Assembly: GCA_910579655.1 (NCBI GenBank)
Contig: CAJTVE010000019.1
Coordinates: 1 to 44,413, forward strand
Source: an uncultured Allobaculum sp.
Lineage (GTDB): Bacteria; Bacillota_I; Bacilli_A; Erysipelotrichales; Erysipelotrichaceae
Length of the DNA: 44,413 nucleotides
Direction of reading: 5' to 3'
Shown here piece by piece: positions 1-9,402 of this stretch. The translations under genes were made by a program, and so were the position numbers. Below the pieces are notes generated by a model that was given only the letters and a program-made list of their open reading frames with translations, was not told where the DNA came from and did no database searches. The stretch's first letter is position 1. The number at the start of each line of letters is the position of its first letter.

Positions 1-2
1 TT

Positions 3-128
3 GAAAAGAATTTGAAGCGGGAAAAAATCCAATCCGAACAGGAGAGCGCATTTCAAACAGACAATGAAAATAAGCCGGTCTTGAATCGTCTGTGCAAGGA
101 TGTGTTGTCCCTGATCACAAGCCAATAG
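3..128 (+). CDS. 3' end of an unidentified gene (partial)
   Basis: A reading frame is open from the window edge and ends with TAG at 126-128, giving 41 residues that are mostly charged and end in LCKDVLSLITSQ. I see no recognisable domain and no start codon in the window. The lack of stops and the purine-rich strand fit the C-terminus of a gene that begins upstream. It could also be a chance open frame, since 41 codons is short. It reads in the same direction as the ABC transporter operon, but about 250 bases separate them and a promoter-like site lies between, so it is probably a separate unit. Confidence 0.4.
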   Translation, partial: EKNLKREKIQSEQESAFQTDNENKPVLNRLCKDVLSLITSQ

Positions 129-257
129 AGCGGGATTCAAAGGACGAAACCGAAAATGGATTTGCAAAAAAAGGCCAGCATTGCGGATGAATCTTTGGGT
201 TTTGATCCGGAAAATGACTGGAATTCATATACACGAGGGCATAGATAGTGAACAGCA

Positions 258-287
258 TTGCCGCTCAATCTTTTGCGATGGTAGAAT
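258..287 (+). promoter_or_regulatory. Possible sigma-A promoter for the ABC operon
   Basis: TTGCCG (258-263) and TAGAAT (282-287) are separated by 18 bases and lie about 90 bases upstream of the lipoprotein start. The match to TTGACA/TATAAT is fair only. Confidence 0.35.
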
Positions 288-374
288 GAAACCTGTTGCA
301 GGAATCTTACCAAGATTTACAGAGTGTTTTCAGAAAGAAAACCTGAAAACCTGCATCCAAAAGAGGAGGATTTT

Positions 375-1232
375 ATGAAGTATTCAGCTTTATCCTGTGC
401 ATTTCTTGTATCCGCCGTATTGCTCAGCGGGTGCTCTTCCAGTTCTGGAACCAGTCAGGCAGCCAGCGACTCCAAAGCCGGCTCGACAACAAGTGCAGCT
501 GCTTCAAATCTGGCTGACAAAAAGACATTTACCGTTGGATTTGATGCGGAATTCCCACCCTATGGATATATGGATGAAAACGGTGAGTACACGGGCTTTG
601 ATCTGGAAATGGCGCAGGCGGTTGCCGATTTAGAGGGCTGGGAACTGGTCAAACAGCCAATTGACTGGGACAGCAAAGACATGGAACTGTCCAGCGGCTC
701 GATTGACTGCATCTGGAACGGGTTCACGATGGATGGCCGCGAAGATGCTTACACCTTCAGTGATCCATACATCGATAACTCTCAGGTATGGGTCGTTCCG
801 GCTGATTCTGGCATCAGCACGCCGGCTGATCTTGCGGGCAAGATTGTCGGCGTTCAGAAAGATTCTTCGGCTCTGGCTGCCCTGGAATCGGATGAAAATG
901 CCGATCTGACCAACAGCTTTGCCAAGCTTACTCAGTATGGCGACTACAATACTGCCTTTATGGATCTGGAAGCAGGTGGGATTGATGCTCTGGCCCTGGA
1001 TGTTGGTGTGGCCGACTATCAGCTCAAAAACCGCGGTGATGCCTTCGTGAAACTGGATGATCTGCTCGCTTCAGAAAAGTATGGCATTGGCTTTTTGAAA
1101 GGCAATACCGAACTGAAGGATAAAGTTCAGGAAGATATCTACACTCTGTATGATGAAGGAAAAGTAACCGAGCTGGCCGATAAATACAATCTTGGCGACT
1201 TCCTTTGCATCGAAGAATATAAAAATAAATAA
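375..1232 (+). CDS. Polar amino acid ABC transporter, substrate-binding lipoprotein
   Basis: This is the extracytoplasmic binding protein of a polar amino acid importer (SBP family 3). The chosen start at 375 follows AGGAGGA with good spacing and gives a lipoprotein signal: hydrophobic stretch then LLSGC, with the lipidated Cys at residue 20. A Ser/Thr/Ala-rich linker follows. The ligand-binding region starts near residue 48 with the typical pattern TVGFDAEFPPYGYMDENG and GFDLEMAQAVA. The mature form would be anchored to the outer face of the membrane and deliver its ligand to the permease and ATPase encoded directly downstream (22- and 12-base gaps). The 285-residue length is normal. The exact ligand (glutamine, cystine, arginine and so on) cannot be read from the sequence. 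Confidence 0.9.
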   Translation: MKYSALSCAFLVSAVLLSGCSSSSGTSQAASDSKAGSTTSAAASNLADKKTFTVGFDAEFPPYGYMDENGEYTGFDLEMAQAVADLEGWELVKQPIDWDSKDMELSSGSIDCIWNGFTMDGREDAYTFSDPYIDNSQVWVVPADSGISTPADLAGKIVGVQKDSSALAALESDENADLTNSFAKLTQYGDYNTAFMDLEAGGIDALALDVGVADYQLKNRGDAFVKLDDLLASEKYGIGFLKGNTELKDKVQEDIYTLYDEGKVTELADKYNLGDFLCIEEYKNK

Positions 1233-1254
1233 TTGACCGGCAAAAAGGTTAAAT

Positions 1255-1908
1255 ATGAATTTACAGACAACTTTGATTCAGTTGGGGCAGGGACTGTTTG
1301 TCTCGTTTGAGATTTTTGCACTGACGCTGATTTTCGCTTTGCCGCTTGGCATGGTGGTCGCGTTTGGCAGAATGTCGAGCAATAAAATCGTTTCTGCCCT
1401 GACCAAAATTTACATTTCCATCATGCGCGGAACGCCATTGATGCTGCAGCTGATCGTGGTCTATTTCGGACCGTGGTATGTCTTCCGGATGCGGATTTCC
1501 GACGACTACCGGTTTATCGCGGTCATCATTGCGTTTTCACTCAACTATGCGGCGTATTTTGCGGAAATTTACCGCGGCGGGATCGAATCGATTCCCAAAG
1601 GCCAGTATGAAGCGGCGCAGGTTCTTGGCTATTCCAAATGGCAGACGTTCTGGCACATCATTCTGCCCCAGGTGATCAAACGGGTTCTGCCGGCAGTGAC
1701 CAACGAGATCATTACCCTGGTCAAAGATACATCCCTGGCCTTTGCGATTGCGCTGGCTGAGATGTTTACGGTGGCCAAACAGATCTCAGCAGCATCGAGT
1801 ACGATCATTCCGCTGATGATTGCTGGTCTGTACTACTACCTGTTCAATCTGGTTGTTTCCTGGGCGATGGAACAGATTGAAAAGCATTATCGCTACTACA
1901 AGATTTAG
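1255..1908 (+). CDS. Polar amino acid ABC transporter, permease
   Basis: This is an integral membrane permease of the HisM/GlnP type (217 residues, normal size). It shows an RGTP motif at residues 58-61, several hydrophobic helices, and the EAA loop beginning at residue 119 (EAAQVLGYSKWQTF with ILPQ after it), which contacts the ATPase. Only one permease gene is present, so it probably works as a homodimer. It sits between the binding protein and ATPase genes in one transcription unit. Confidence 0.92.
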   Translation: MNLQTTLIQLGQGLFVSFEIFALTLIFALPLGMVVAFGRMSSNKIVSALTKIYISIMRGTPLMLQLIVVYFGPWYVFRMRISDDYRFIAVIIAFSLNYAAYFAEIYRGGIESIPKGQYEAAQVLGYSKWQTFWHIILPQVIKRVLPAVTNEIITLVKDTSLAFAIALAEMFTVAKQISAASSTIIPLMIAGLYYYLFNLVVSWAMEQIEKHYRYYKI

Positions 1909-1920
1909 AGGGACCGGGAT

Positions 1921-2697
1921 ATGAGCCAAGAAACATTGTTAGAAATCGAACATATGTCAAAAGCCTTTGGTGACAACCAGGTTCTCAAAGATATATCGCT
2001 GATGGTCAACAAAGGCGAAGTGATTGCCATCATCGGACCTTCCGGATCGGGAAAATCAACGCTTTTGCGCTGTGCAACTCTGCTGGAGACGATGGATGGC
2101 GGATCGATGAGTTATTCCGGCCATCCAGTCTGCATGGCTGCTGATGGCAAAGGCGGAAAGAGTCAGTATATTGAAAAAAATGAACTGAAAAAGATGCACA
2201 AGTATTTTGGTCTGGTTTTCCAGAACTTCAACCTGTTTCCGCACTATACCGTCCTCAAAAATGTGGTCAATCCCGCTTTGATCAACAAAGTGGGAACCTT
2301 GCAGGAAATTGAAGCCACGGCCAAAAAACTGCTCGATCAGTTCGGCTTAAGCGAAAAATACGACGCCTACCCCTGTGAGCTTTCCGGCGGACAGCAGCAG
2401 CGGGTTTCCATTGCCAGAGCCCTTGCTTTAAAGCCTGGCATTCTGTTTCTGGATGAGCCAACATCCGCGCTCGACCCGGAACTGACCGCTGAAGTGCTCA
2501 AGCTGCTCAAAGAACTGGCCAGAGAACATATCACAATGATCATTGTCACGCACGAGCTGGGATTTGCCCGCGAGGTGGCTGACCGTATTCTGTTTGTGGA
2601 AGGCGGCAATATTGTCGATCAGGGAACGCCGGATGAACTTTTTCACTCCAAAAACCAGCGAGTCCGGGACTTTATCGGCAAGCTGTCCAGCCATTGA
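1921..2697 (+). CDS. Polar amino acid ABC transporter, ATP-binding protein
   Basis: This is the cytoplasmic ATPase that powers the importer encoded by the two upstream genes. Walker A GPSGSGKST is at residues 39-47, the signature LSGGQ at 154-158, and Walker B ILFLDEP at 174-180, followed by the usual switch histidine in VTHELGFA. The segment between residues 61 and 90 (GHPVCMAADGKGGKSQYIE) is a little longer than in typical GlnQ proteins. The start follows a GAGGGACCGGG ribosome binding region. A clear terminator lies about 100 bases downstream, closing the operon. Confidence 0.93.
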   Translation: MSQETLLEIEHMSKAFGDNQVLKDISLMVNKGEVIAIIGPSGSGKSTLLRCATLLETMDGGSMSYSGHPVCMAADGKGGKSQYIEKNELKKMHKYFGLVFQNFNLFPHYTVLKNVVNPALINKVGTLQEIEATAKKLLDQFGLSEKYDAYPCELSGGQQQRVSIARALALKPGILFLDEPTSALDPELTAEVLKLLKELAREHITMIIVTHELGFAREVADRILFVEGGNIVDQGTPDELFHSKNQRVRDFIGKLSSH

Positions 2698-2798
2698 GTT
2701 GAAAGGGCCTGGCTCAGGGCTGTTCGACTTCCAAAACGAGTGACTGGATTTTGACAGATCCAGTGCCTGCTCGATCAGATTGAAAATTGAATGGTTTA

Positions 2799-2824
2799 AA
2801 ATCGCAGAGCAATCTGCGATTTTT
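2799..2824 (+). terminator. Intrinsic terminator of the amino acid ABC operon
   Basis: AAATCGCAGA (2799-2808) pairs perfectly with TCTGCGATTT (2813-2822) around a GCAA tetraloop, ending in a short T run. Confidence 0.85.
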
Positions 2825-3048
2825 CGCGTTTGATAAAACGAGTGAGAAAGATCAGCGGCAGGCAAAAGAGGAGTGGATTTTTAAAGAGGTTACAGACGCA
2901 GTTTCTGCTTCTGGAAAAATAGGGCTTGAATGGTCTGTAAAATGGAGGGACTGTGAGTGATCTTGCTTTCAAAGCGGATAAAATAGAAACAGCAGGCAAA
3001 AACCAGGAATACATTTCTTCAGGATTTATTTTCTGATTGCGGCTTTTG

Positions 3049-3073
3049 ACCGTATCTTTTAACCGTATCTTTT
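3049..3073 (+). repeat. Tandem 12-base repeat upstream of the beta-galactosidase gene
   Basis: ACCGTATCTTTT occurs at 3049-3060 and again at 3062-3073, a 13-base period, about 80 bases before the start codon. The position suggests a regulator binding site, but no known operator is recognised. Confidence 0.5.
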
Positions 3074-3150
3074 GATCAGGTATCCCATTCGAAGTGACTG
3101 TTTTTGCCGCTTTTAAACCAAATGAATTCTTTGTCACAAGGGGGACATAA

Positions 3151-6100
3151 TTGAATATGACTGTAACCAAAGCGGACCGCAGATGGCTGGAAAATCCCAG
3201 AACCGTTCAGGTCAATCGTCTTAAGCCCACAAGCTCCATGCACCGAAACCTTCCGGATGCGCAGGCAAGTCAGCTGCTGGATGGCACATGGATGGTGCGG
3301 GCGAGTGAAAACCCAGTCTGGAACAGTGATGGATTGCCAGGCTTTTTAAATGATGAATCGTTTGTACCTATACAGGTTCCTTCCCATCTTCAGCTCAATG
3401 GCTTCGGACAGATTCACTACACCAACATTGCCTATCCCTGGGATGGAAAAGAAGAAGTCGCGTATGGCAAAACGCCATCCGAAAATCTGCAGGCTGAATA
3501 CGTTCTGGAATTTGATCTGAATCCCCGCCTGGAAAAAGAAGACATCAGACTGGTCTTTAAAGGGGTTGAAAGTGCGTTTTATGTCTGGCTCAACGGCCGG
3601 TTTGTCGGCTATTCGACGGATTCCTTTACACCGGCTTCTTTTGACGTCACAAACCTGATTGCCGAAAAGGATAATCAGCTGGTTGTCCTCGTGTACCAGT
3701 TCTCTTCTGGTTCCTGGCTGGAAGATCAGGACTTCTTCCGGTTTTCCGGTATTTTCCGCTCCGTCCAGCTGGAGGGCCGCAAGAAAATCCATCTGGAAGA
3801 TCTGAAGGTCACCACAACGGTCGATCCCGAAAACCAGAAAGGCCGGATCCGTGTGCAGCTGCATGACCAGGGGGCTGACCATTTCGAACTGACGCTCAAA
3901 GACCCAGAGGGTGAAATCCTGCTGCGTCAGCAGACAGAACTGCGGGATGTATGTTTTGAATTGGACAAGGCCAGGTTCTGGTCTGCCGAACAACCAGATC
4001 TTTATACCCTGGAAGTCCGTCTGCTCGATCAAGAGGATGTTGTGCAGGAGGTGGTCAGCCAGAAAGTGGGCATCCGGCAGATTGAAATTGTCGATGGCAT
4101 TGCGCGCCTGAATGGCAGGCGGCTGATGCTGCATGGCGTGAACCGCCATGAGTTTTCACCAGCCAAAGGCCGGGCGATTGGCCGTGAGGAGATCCTTGCC
4201 GATCTTCTGACCATGAAGCGAAACAACATCAATGCCGTACGGACTTCCCATTATCCAAACCAGGAAGAGTTCTACGATCTTTGCGATGAACTCGGTCTGT
4301 ATGTCATGGACGAAGTAAACCTCGAAACGCACGGCACATGGCAATGGAATGGAATTGAAGATGGAAACGATGCACTGCCAGGCAACCGGATCGAATGGCG
4401 GGATGCTTTGTTAGATCGGGCCGAATCGATGTATGAGCGGGATAAAAACCATCCGTCTATTCTGTTCTGGTCTTTAGGCAATGAAAGCTGGTATGGCGAT
4501 GATCTGCTTGAAGAAGCTGCCTGGCTGCGCCTGAAAGATCCAACCAGACCTTTGCATTACGAAAGCAGTTTCCGCCAGCCTGACTATGCGGGATGTTCGG
4601 ATGTCTATTCCCGCATGTATGCCCAGGTGGATGAGCTGAAAGAAATTCTTGAAAACAATCCGGACAAGCCGGTCATCCTTTGTGAATATATGCATGCAAT
4701 GGGCAACTCCCTTGGCGGGATGTATCGCTATATTCAGCTGGAACAGTATCCGCACTATCAGGGCGGATTTATCTGGGATTACATCGACCAGGCCATCGCT
4801 TATACCAACGAAGATGGCCAGCAGGTGCTTGGTTATGGCGGTGATTTTGACGACTATCCAAACAATGGCAACTTCAGCGGCGATGGTCTGGTGTTTGCCA
4901 ACCGCAGACCCTCTGCCAAAATGCAGGAAGTCAAAGCCCTGTATGCGCCAATCCGTATTGTTCCGGATGAACAGGGCGTTCAGATTCTGAATAACAATCT
5001 GTTTGTCGACACAAAAGGCTATCGCTTCGTTTATGAACAGCGGATCGAAAACACACTGATTTTAAGCGGAGAACTTGAAGTTGACCTGCAGCCTGGTGAA
5101 TATCGTCATTTTGATATCGACTGGGTCGATACCGACCAGGAAAGCGTCTGCACAGTCAGTGCGCTGCTGGCTTGTGAAACAGCCTATGGTCAGCCAGGAG
5201 ATGAAGTCAGCTTCGGTCAGAAGACGGCGGGCAAAACGGAATACTATGCCTCGGTTCCGGATCTGATCCACCGCATTCACGGCACAGAAAATATTGGGTA
5301 TGAATTTGGAAAGTTCAAAGCCCTGTTCAATGCCCAGGGACTGGCCTCGCTTCGTTATGATGGCCAGGAGTGGCTCAAATCCATACCAAAACCCGTCTTT
5401 GCCCATGCCTATACCGATAATGAAATCGGCTATGGCTTTGACCAGACAAGCTCCTATTGGTATGCGGCTTCCTTGTTTGCGAAAGTGACGGACTTCAAAG
5501 AACACTTTGATGAAAAAGGCATGTTCGCCACGCTGACTTATCGCTACCAGCTGCCCTATCCATGTCCGAGTGGAACCGGCTGCACATTGACCTATTCCAT
5601 TGCCGCTCCGGGAACCATTGGCGTCGATCTGTCGATGGATCCGTGCCGTCTGCTGCCGGATCTGCCCGTCTTCGGTCTTCAGTTTGAACTGCCAAGAAAG
5701 TGCGATCGGTTCATTTACTATGGCAATGGTCCACAGGAAAACTACATCGACCGGCAGGAAGGCGCAAAACTGGGGGTTTTCAATTCCACGGCTTTACAGG
5801 ACCTTCAGCCGTATCTGCGCCCCCAGGAGACTGGCAACCGCACCGAAATGCGCTGGTTAGAGCTGTTCAATCCGAAAGGACAGTGCATGCGTTTTTCCAA
5901 AGTCGGCAAGCCATTTGAAGCTTCTGTGCTGCCGTATTCGTTTGAGGCTTTGCACAAAGCAAACCACCAGGAAGAACTCGGACCGGTCGCTGGAACCTTT
6001 GTGCGCATTGCTTCACAGCATATGGGTGTCGGGGGAGTCGATTCCTGGGGAACACCAGTCGATCCGGCCGATTGCCTGCATGCCGGCAACAGCCGCCAGA

Positions 6101-6630
6101 TTGCTTTCTTTCTTACCTTCCCGCCGATGCCATTTCCAAAAGGTGAAGATGTAGCCAATCCGGAGATGGAAACCGGCGATCGTTATGATCTTGAAGAAGA
6201 ACGGGAAGAACTCGAACCGGTTGAACCAGTTGTCGAAAGGATTGAAGAAGTGATCAGTGAATTTGATCTGCCAGGCTCTGCATCTGGAGGGTTTGCGAAA
6301 AAGACTTCAACCGCCCAAACCCCAGCAAAGCTTGGGCCAGATTCCAGACCAGATTCAAAACCTGGAAAGCAGGAAGCCCAAAGCCAGTTGACTGCCCCTG
6401 AAAGTCAGTCTGCTCCTGCTGTCGAAGCCTCTTCCAGTGTCCCTTTAAGACGATCTTTGCGCACGCCTGAAGCGCCAAAGGCACAGGCAAACAGCGAAAT
6501 CCATCCGGCTTTTTCATCGGATGTGCATCCAGATCTGTCCAGGCAGCCTGAAAATGGAAAGCCAAAAGAAAAAAAGGATGAACAACCGCCAGAAAGCTTT
6601 GAATCCGACGACCATCTGGAAGATTTATGA
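3151..6630 (+). CDS. lacZ: Beta-galactosidase, GH2 (LacZ type) with long disordered C-terminal tail
   Basis: This cytoplasmic enzyme hydrolyses lactose and related beta-galactosides. The order is the LacZ one: N-terminal jelly-roll domain, immunoglobulin-like domain, catalytic barrel from about residue 325 (GVNRHEFSP), then the small-chain C-terminal domain. The acid/base glutamate is E445 in LGNESWYG and the nucleophile is E512 in LCEYMHAMGNS. TTG at 3151 has GGGGG six bases upstream; an ATG at 3157 is the alternative. There is no signal peptide. LacZ-like sequence ends near residue 1000, and about 160 further residues are rich in Pro, Glu, Ser, Ala and Lys, with no cell wall anchor or membrane segment. 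A shared terminator separates it from the convergent aldose 1-epimerase gene. Confidence 0.93.
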   Translation: MNMTVTKADRRWLENPRTVQVNRLKPTSSMHRNLPDAQASQLLDGTWMVRASENPVWNSDGLPGFLNDESFVPIQVPSHLQLNGFGQIHYTNIAYPWDGKEEVAYGKTPSENLQAEYVLEFDLNPRLEKEDIRLVFKGVESAFYVWLNGRFVGYSTDSFTPASFDVTNLIAEKDNQLVVLVYQFSSGSWLEDQDFFRFSGIFRSVQLEGRKKIHLEDLKVTTTVDPENQKGRIRVQLHDQGADHFELTLKDPEGEILLRQQTELRDVCFELDKARFWSAEQPDLYTLEVRLLDQEDVVQEVVSQKVGIRQIEIVDGIARLNGRRLMLHGVNRHEFSPAKGRAIGREEILADLLTMKRNNINAVRTSHYPNQEEFYDLCDELGLYVMDEVNLETHGTWQWNGIEDGNDALPGNRIEWRDALLDRAESMYERDKNHPSILFWSLGNESWYGDDLLEEAAWLRLKDPTRPLHYESSFRQPDYAGCSDVYSRMYAQVDELKEILENNPDKPVILCEYMHAMGNSLGGMYRYIQLEQYPHYQGGFIWDYIDQAIAYTNEDGQQVLGYGGDFDDYPNNGNFSGDGLVFANRRPSAKMQEVKALYAPIRIVPDEQGVQILNNNLFVDTKGYRFVYEQRIENTLILSGELEVDLQPGEYRHFDIDWVDTDQESVCTVSALLACETAYGQPGDEVSFGQKTAGKTEYYASVPDLIHRIHGTENIGYEFGKFKALFNAQGLASLRYDGQEWLKSIPKPVFAHAYTDNEIGYGFDQTSSYWYAASLFAKVTDFKEHFDEKGMFATLTYRYQLPYPCPSGTGCTLTYSIAAPGTIGVDLSMDPCRLLPDLPVFGLQFELPRKCDRFIYYGNGPQENYIDRQEGAKLGVFNSTALQDLQPYLRPQETGNRTEMRWLELFNPKGQCMRFSKVGKPFEASVLPYSFEALHKANHQEELGPVAGTFVRIASQHMGVGGVDSWGTPVDPADCLHAGNSRQIAFFLTFPPMPFPKGEDVANPEMETGDRYDLEEEREELEPVEPVVERIEEVISEFDLPGSASGGFAKKTSTAQTPAKLGPDSRPDSKPGKQEAQSQLTAPESQSAPAVEASSSVPLRRSLRTPEAPKAQANSEIHPAFSSDVHPDLSRQPENGKPKEKKDEQPPESFESDDHLEDL

Positions 6631-6754
6631 AGGACACTTCAGGCGGTTATCGTCGTATCTGGCCTGCTGCTTTGCCTGTTTCGACTGCTGAAACGAAAGC
6701 GGTAAACATAAAATCATTATGTTCAACATAGCCCGCTCAAAAGCTCGCATGAGC

Positions 6755-6800
6755 CCAGATAAAAACCCGAACCACATCCATGGCTCGGGTTTTTATCTGG
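6755..6800. terminator. Bidirectional terminator between lacZ-type and galM genes
   Basis: CCAGATAAAAACCCGA (6755-6770) is perfectly complementary to 6785-6800. Each arm carries an A or T tract, so the hairpin can end transcription from both the beta-galactosidase (+) and the epimerase (-). Confidence 0.85.
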
Positions 6801-6911
6801 AAAGATCAGGTCTTTGCAGGATCAAGCGTTGGATCAAGCATTGGAACACGAAATCTTCCAAATAAGGGGCGAAAACAGTTGATATAGTTATAAATCTAAA
6901 TCTAAATAGAT

Positions 6912-7922
6912 TTAATTTTCATTTACAAATCGGTAAAGAATTTCCTGATGGAAGGGTTTGCCGGCGCGAAGAATGGCATCGGGGTGTTCCTGGTTGTGGA
7001 TCGAATCCGGAACAAACTGCGGTTCGATGGCAATGCCATAGTTTGGACCATAGACAACACCATTGCGGCCGGTTTCTGCTTCCAGATAGTTGCCCGAGTA
7101 GACTTGAAGACCCGGGAAGGTGGTTTCGACTTCCACAGTGCGGCCGGAAACTGGATCGCTCAGGCGCAGAGCTGGTTTTGTCTTTTCCAGTACAAAGTGG
7201 TGGTCAATCCCATTGGCATACTGAATCTGCTCATCACTGAAATCAAATGCATCTTCAATGGAATGAGCAGTCCGGAAATCCAGCGGTGTACCGGCCACTT
7301 CCTGGAACTGGCCGGTTGCCAATACGTGATCATCGATCAGACCATGACGCTGGGAAGCAATCTGAAGCAGATGCTTTGCGGCATTGTCGGTCTGGTTGAG
7401 GTTGAAATAGGTATGGTGAGTGAGGGCGCACAGGGTATCCTGATCACTGATGGCATCATAGAGGATGTTGAGCTCATTGTTTTCCAGACGCAGCGTGCAG
7501 GTCAGATCCAGGCTGCCTGGATAGCCCTCTTCCATGTCTTCAGAGTGATAGGTAAAAATCAGATCGTTGCCTTCAATGCGGGATTCAAAGTTTTTGTAGG
7601 AAAAGCCTTCATGGCCGCCATGTAAGGAGTTTGGCCCATTGGTCAAAGCCAGATCGTAGTTTTTGCCATTGAGGGTAAATTTTCCTTTCGCAATGCGGTT
7701 GGCCGTGCGGCCGACAATGGCGCCAAAGTAGGTGCCGCTCTTTTTCTGGTAGTCATCAACGGTGGGATAGCCTAAGATGACATTTTCCTGGGCACCATCC
7801 ACATCTTTCATGTCAATTTCCATCAGCGTCACCCCGTAGCTGGAAACAATCACTTTGAGCTGATCGTTTTCCATTTCATACGTGCAGACCCCGTCGGGAC
7901 GTTTTTCTAATAATCGAATCAT
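6912..7922 (-). CDS. galM: Aldose 1-epimerase (galactose mutarotase)
   Basis: This enzyme interconverts the alpha and beta anomers of galactose or glucose; beta-galactosidase releases the beta anomer, and GalM feeds the Leloir pathway. The 336-residue length is standard. Family motifs are present: GRTANRI (71-77), HGG (101-103), the catalytic histidine at H170 in LTHHTYFNLN, a substrate-binding D240 in GIDHHFVL, and the catalytic glutamate E300 in GIAIEPQFVPDS. The start is preceded on the minus strand by GAAAGGATA. It is convergent with the beta-galactosidase gene, so the two are functionally linked but separately transcribed. Confidence 0.93.
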   Translation of the reverse strand: MIRLLEKRPDGVCTYEMENDQLKVIVSSYGVTLMEIDMKDVDGAQENVILGYPTVDDYQKKSGTYFGAIVGRTANRIAKGKFTLNGKNYDLALTNGPNSLHGGHEGFSYKNFESRIEGNDLIFTYHSEDMEEGYPGSLDLTCTLRLENNELNILYDAISDQDTLCALTHHTYFNLNQTDNAAKHLLQIASQRHGLIDDHVLATGQFQEVAGTPLDFRTAHSIEDAFDFSDEQIQYANGIDHHFVLEKTKPALRLSDPVSGRTVEVETTFPGLQVYSGNYLEAETGRNGVVYGPNYGIAIEPQFVPDSIHNQEHPDAILRAGKPFHQEILYRFVNEN

Positions 7923-8465
7923 GATTGGAGTATCCTTTCTTCATTTTCTGAGTCAAAGGTCAATCCGCCCTGAAAGCGGTTTATCCTGTTTCCTATTGTA
8001 GCCTGTTTAAGGAAAATCGACATATCACTTTTTGGATTCACGATACTGATTTGACCATTTCACATTTTCGCCTGGACAGTTTAAAGAAAATCCCTGCAAT
8101 TTCAAACGTCCGTTTCGGCAAAGGTGATTGTCTGCTTAGGACTCGATGACTCTTTCAGCTGTACAGGATATCCAGAGAAAGAAAAAAAGAAGAGGGGAAA
8201 GCGGCTTCATGGCTTGGCGTTTGCATGCCGGAATGAAAACGGTGAATGGATAGGCGCTGTTTTCAAAGCGAAACGGGAAGAAACGGGAAGAAAGCAAAAA
8301 ACAGTCTGAAACGACTGATGAGGAAACGCCCGGAATTCAGTGCAAAAACAGAGTGGCCAAGAGATAGGGCAGATACGCCTGATCTAAAGAGGGGATCGGG
8401 AACAGTCAAATTCCGGCCAATTGGCTTCTTTCAGGCGTCCTCCAATTGTGGGCAGTCGCCGGAAT
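7923..8465. other. Gene-poor intergenic region
   Basis: The region separates the divergent epimerase gene and the U32 gene pair. Short open frames at about 8124-8500 have no ribosome binding site or family resemblance. A small direct repeat, AAACGGGAAG, occurs twice near 8271-8290. I see no structured RNA. Confidence 0.5.
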
Positions 8466-8493
8466 TTGTATTCATCTGGAAGTTTTTTATAAT
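8466..8493 (+). promoter_or_regulatory. Probable sigma-A promoter for the U32 gene pair
   Basis: TTGTAT (8466-8471) and a perfect TATAAT (8488-8493) are 16 bases apart, ending 22 bases before the start codon, with GGAGG at 8502-8506. Confidence 0.55.
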
Positions 8494-8515
8494 GAGGTGA
8501 TGGAGGAAAAGTCTC

Positions 8516-9400
8516 ATGTTGATCTTAGCACTTGATACATTTGAAGATCTTGAGCCTGTACTTGAAAGCCAGCCTGATGCCGTTGTCATCGGGCTTGATC
8601 CACTTTCGGCAAGAAGCCGGGCGATTGCCACGCTGGATCAGCTGCCTGAGATGGTCAGGTTCTTTCATGACCACAATATTCAGACTCTGATCAATGCGCA
8701 AGCCATGGTCGAAGAGAAACTTTACCCTGAAATACAGACCACTTTCTTTGCGGCGCTAGATGCCGGCGCAGATGGTTTTTATATTGCGGATGACGGCTAT
8801 ATCACGATGGCCGATGAATACGAACAGAAAACCGGAACACCGGTAAGAAACAAACTGATCATTCAGCCGGAAACGCTGATCTGTTCGGGTGAAGATGCCA
8901 GTTTCTATCTGGATCTGGGACTTCAGGCTGCAAGCCTTGGCCATGAACTCTCGCTCAAAGAAATGGTGGATGCGGCGCATACGTCCATTCGGCCGGATGG
9001 AATTGAGGTTCTGATTGCCGGACTTTATACCTGGATGGAAAGCCGCCGGCCGCTGGTCGAAAACTATTTACGCTATATTGAACGATCGGATCGGTTTGAA
9101 GAAGGCCGGATCTATACCATTCAAGAGCAGCTGCGCGAAGCCAGGCTGCCGATCTGGCAGGATGAAAAGGGAACCCATGTTCTGGCGGACCAGCCCTTAC
9201 AGGCTGGCGCCCATCTGCTTGCGCTGCAAAACGCTGGCATTGGCCGTTTTCGGATTGATGCCTTTTTAAAGGGCAACGTGTGGGGAGTCCAGCTGCTGAA
9301 AAAATACAGGGCTTTGTTGGAGCATCCAAAACGGGCTGAATCCTTTGACATTCAGCCAACGATCTTTGCTGCCCCTTCGTGGATTCGAAAGGAGAAATGA
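8516..9400 (+). CDS. trhP1: U32 peptidase-like protein, TrhP1/YrrN type
   Basis: This is the shorter of two adjacent U32-family proteins (294 residues), starting MLILALDTFEDLEPVLES after a GGAGG site. It has the barrel-like first half seen in Bacillus YrrN and lacks the Cys-containing U32 signature present in the next gene. In Bacillus subtilis the yrrN/yrrO pair is known to be needed for 5-hydroxylation of wobble uridine in tRNA, working with prephenate. By gene order and size this pair probably does the same. The methyltransferase gene that precedes the pair in Bacillus (trmR) is not next to it here. The stop is two bases before the next gene's start, so the two are translationally linked. 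Confidence 0.72.
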   Translation: MLILALDTFEDLEPVLESQPDAVVIGLDPLSARSRAIATLDQLPEMVRFFHDHNIQTLINAQAMVEEKLYPEIQTTFFAALDAGADGFYIADDGYITMADEYEQKTGTPVRNKLIIQPETLICSGEDASFYLDLGLQAASLGHELSLKEMVDAAHTSIRPDGIEVLIAGLYTWMESRRPLVENYLRYIERSDRFEEGRIYTIQEQLREARLPIWQDEKGTHVLADQPLQAGAHLLALQNAGIGRFRIDAFLKGNVWGVQLLKKYRALLEHPKRAESFDIQPTIFAAPSWIRKEK

Positions 9401-9402
9401 AA

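Larger units (their letters stand above)
2698..3150. other. Intergenic region between ABC operon and lacZ-type gene
   Basis: This stretch of 453 bases holds the ABC operon terminator (2799-2824) and a tandem 12-base repeat (3049-3073) close to the beta-galactosidase start. I found no convincing ORF. No well-spaced -35/-10 pair stands out for the downstream gene. Confidence 0.6.

Noticed and set aside
181..378. 65-codon frame before the ABC binding protein
   Set aside because: No ribosome binding site; it overlaps the true start of the lipoprotein in another frame.
3346..4149. 267-codon minus-strand open frame
   Set aside because: Antisense to the beta-galactosidase gene; no ribosome binding site or family pattern.
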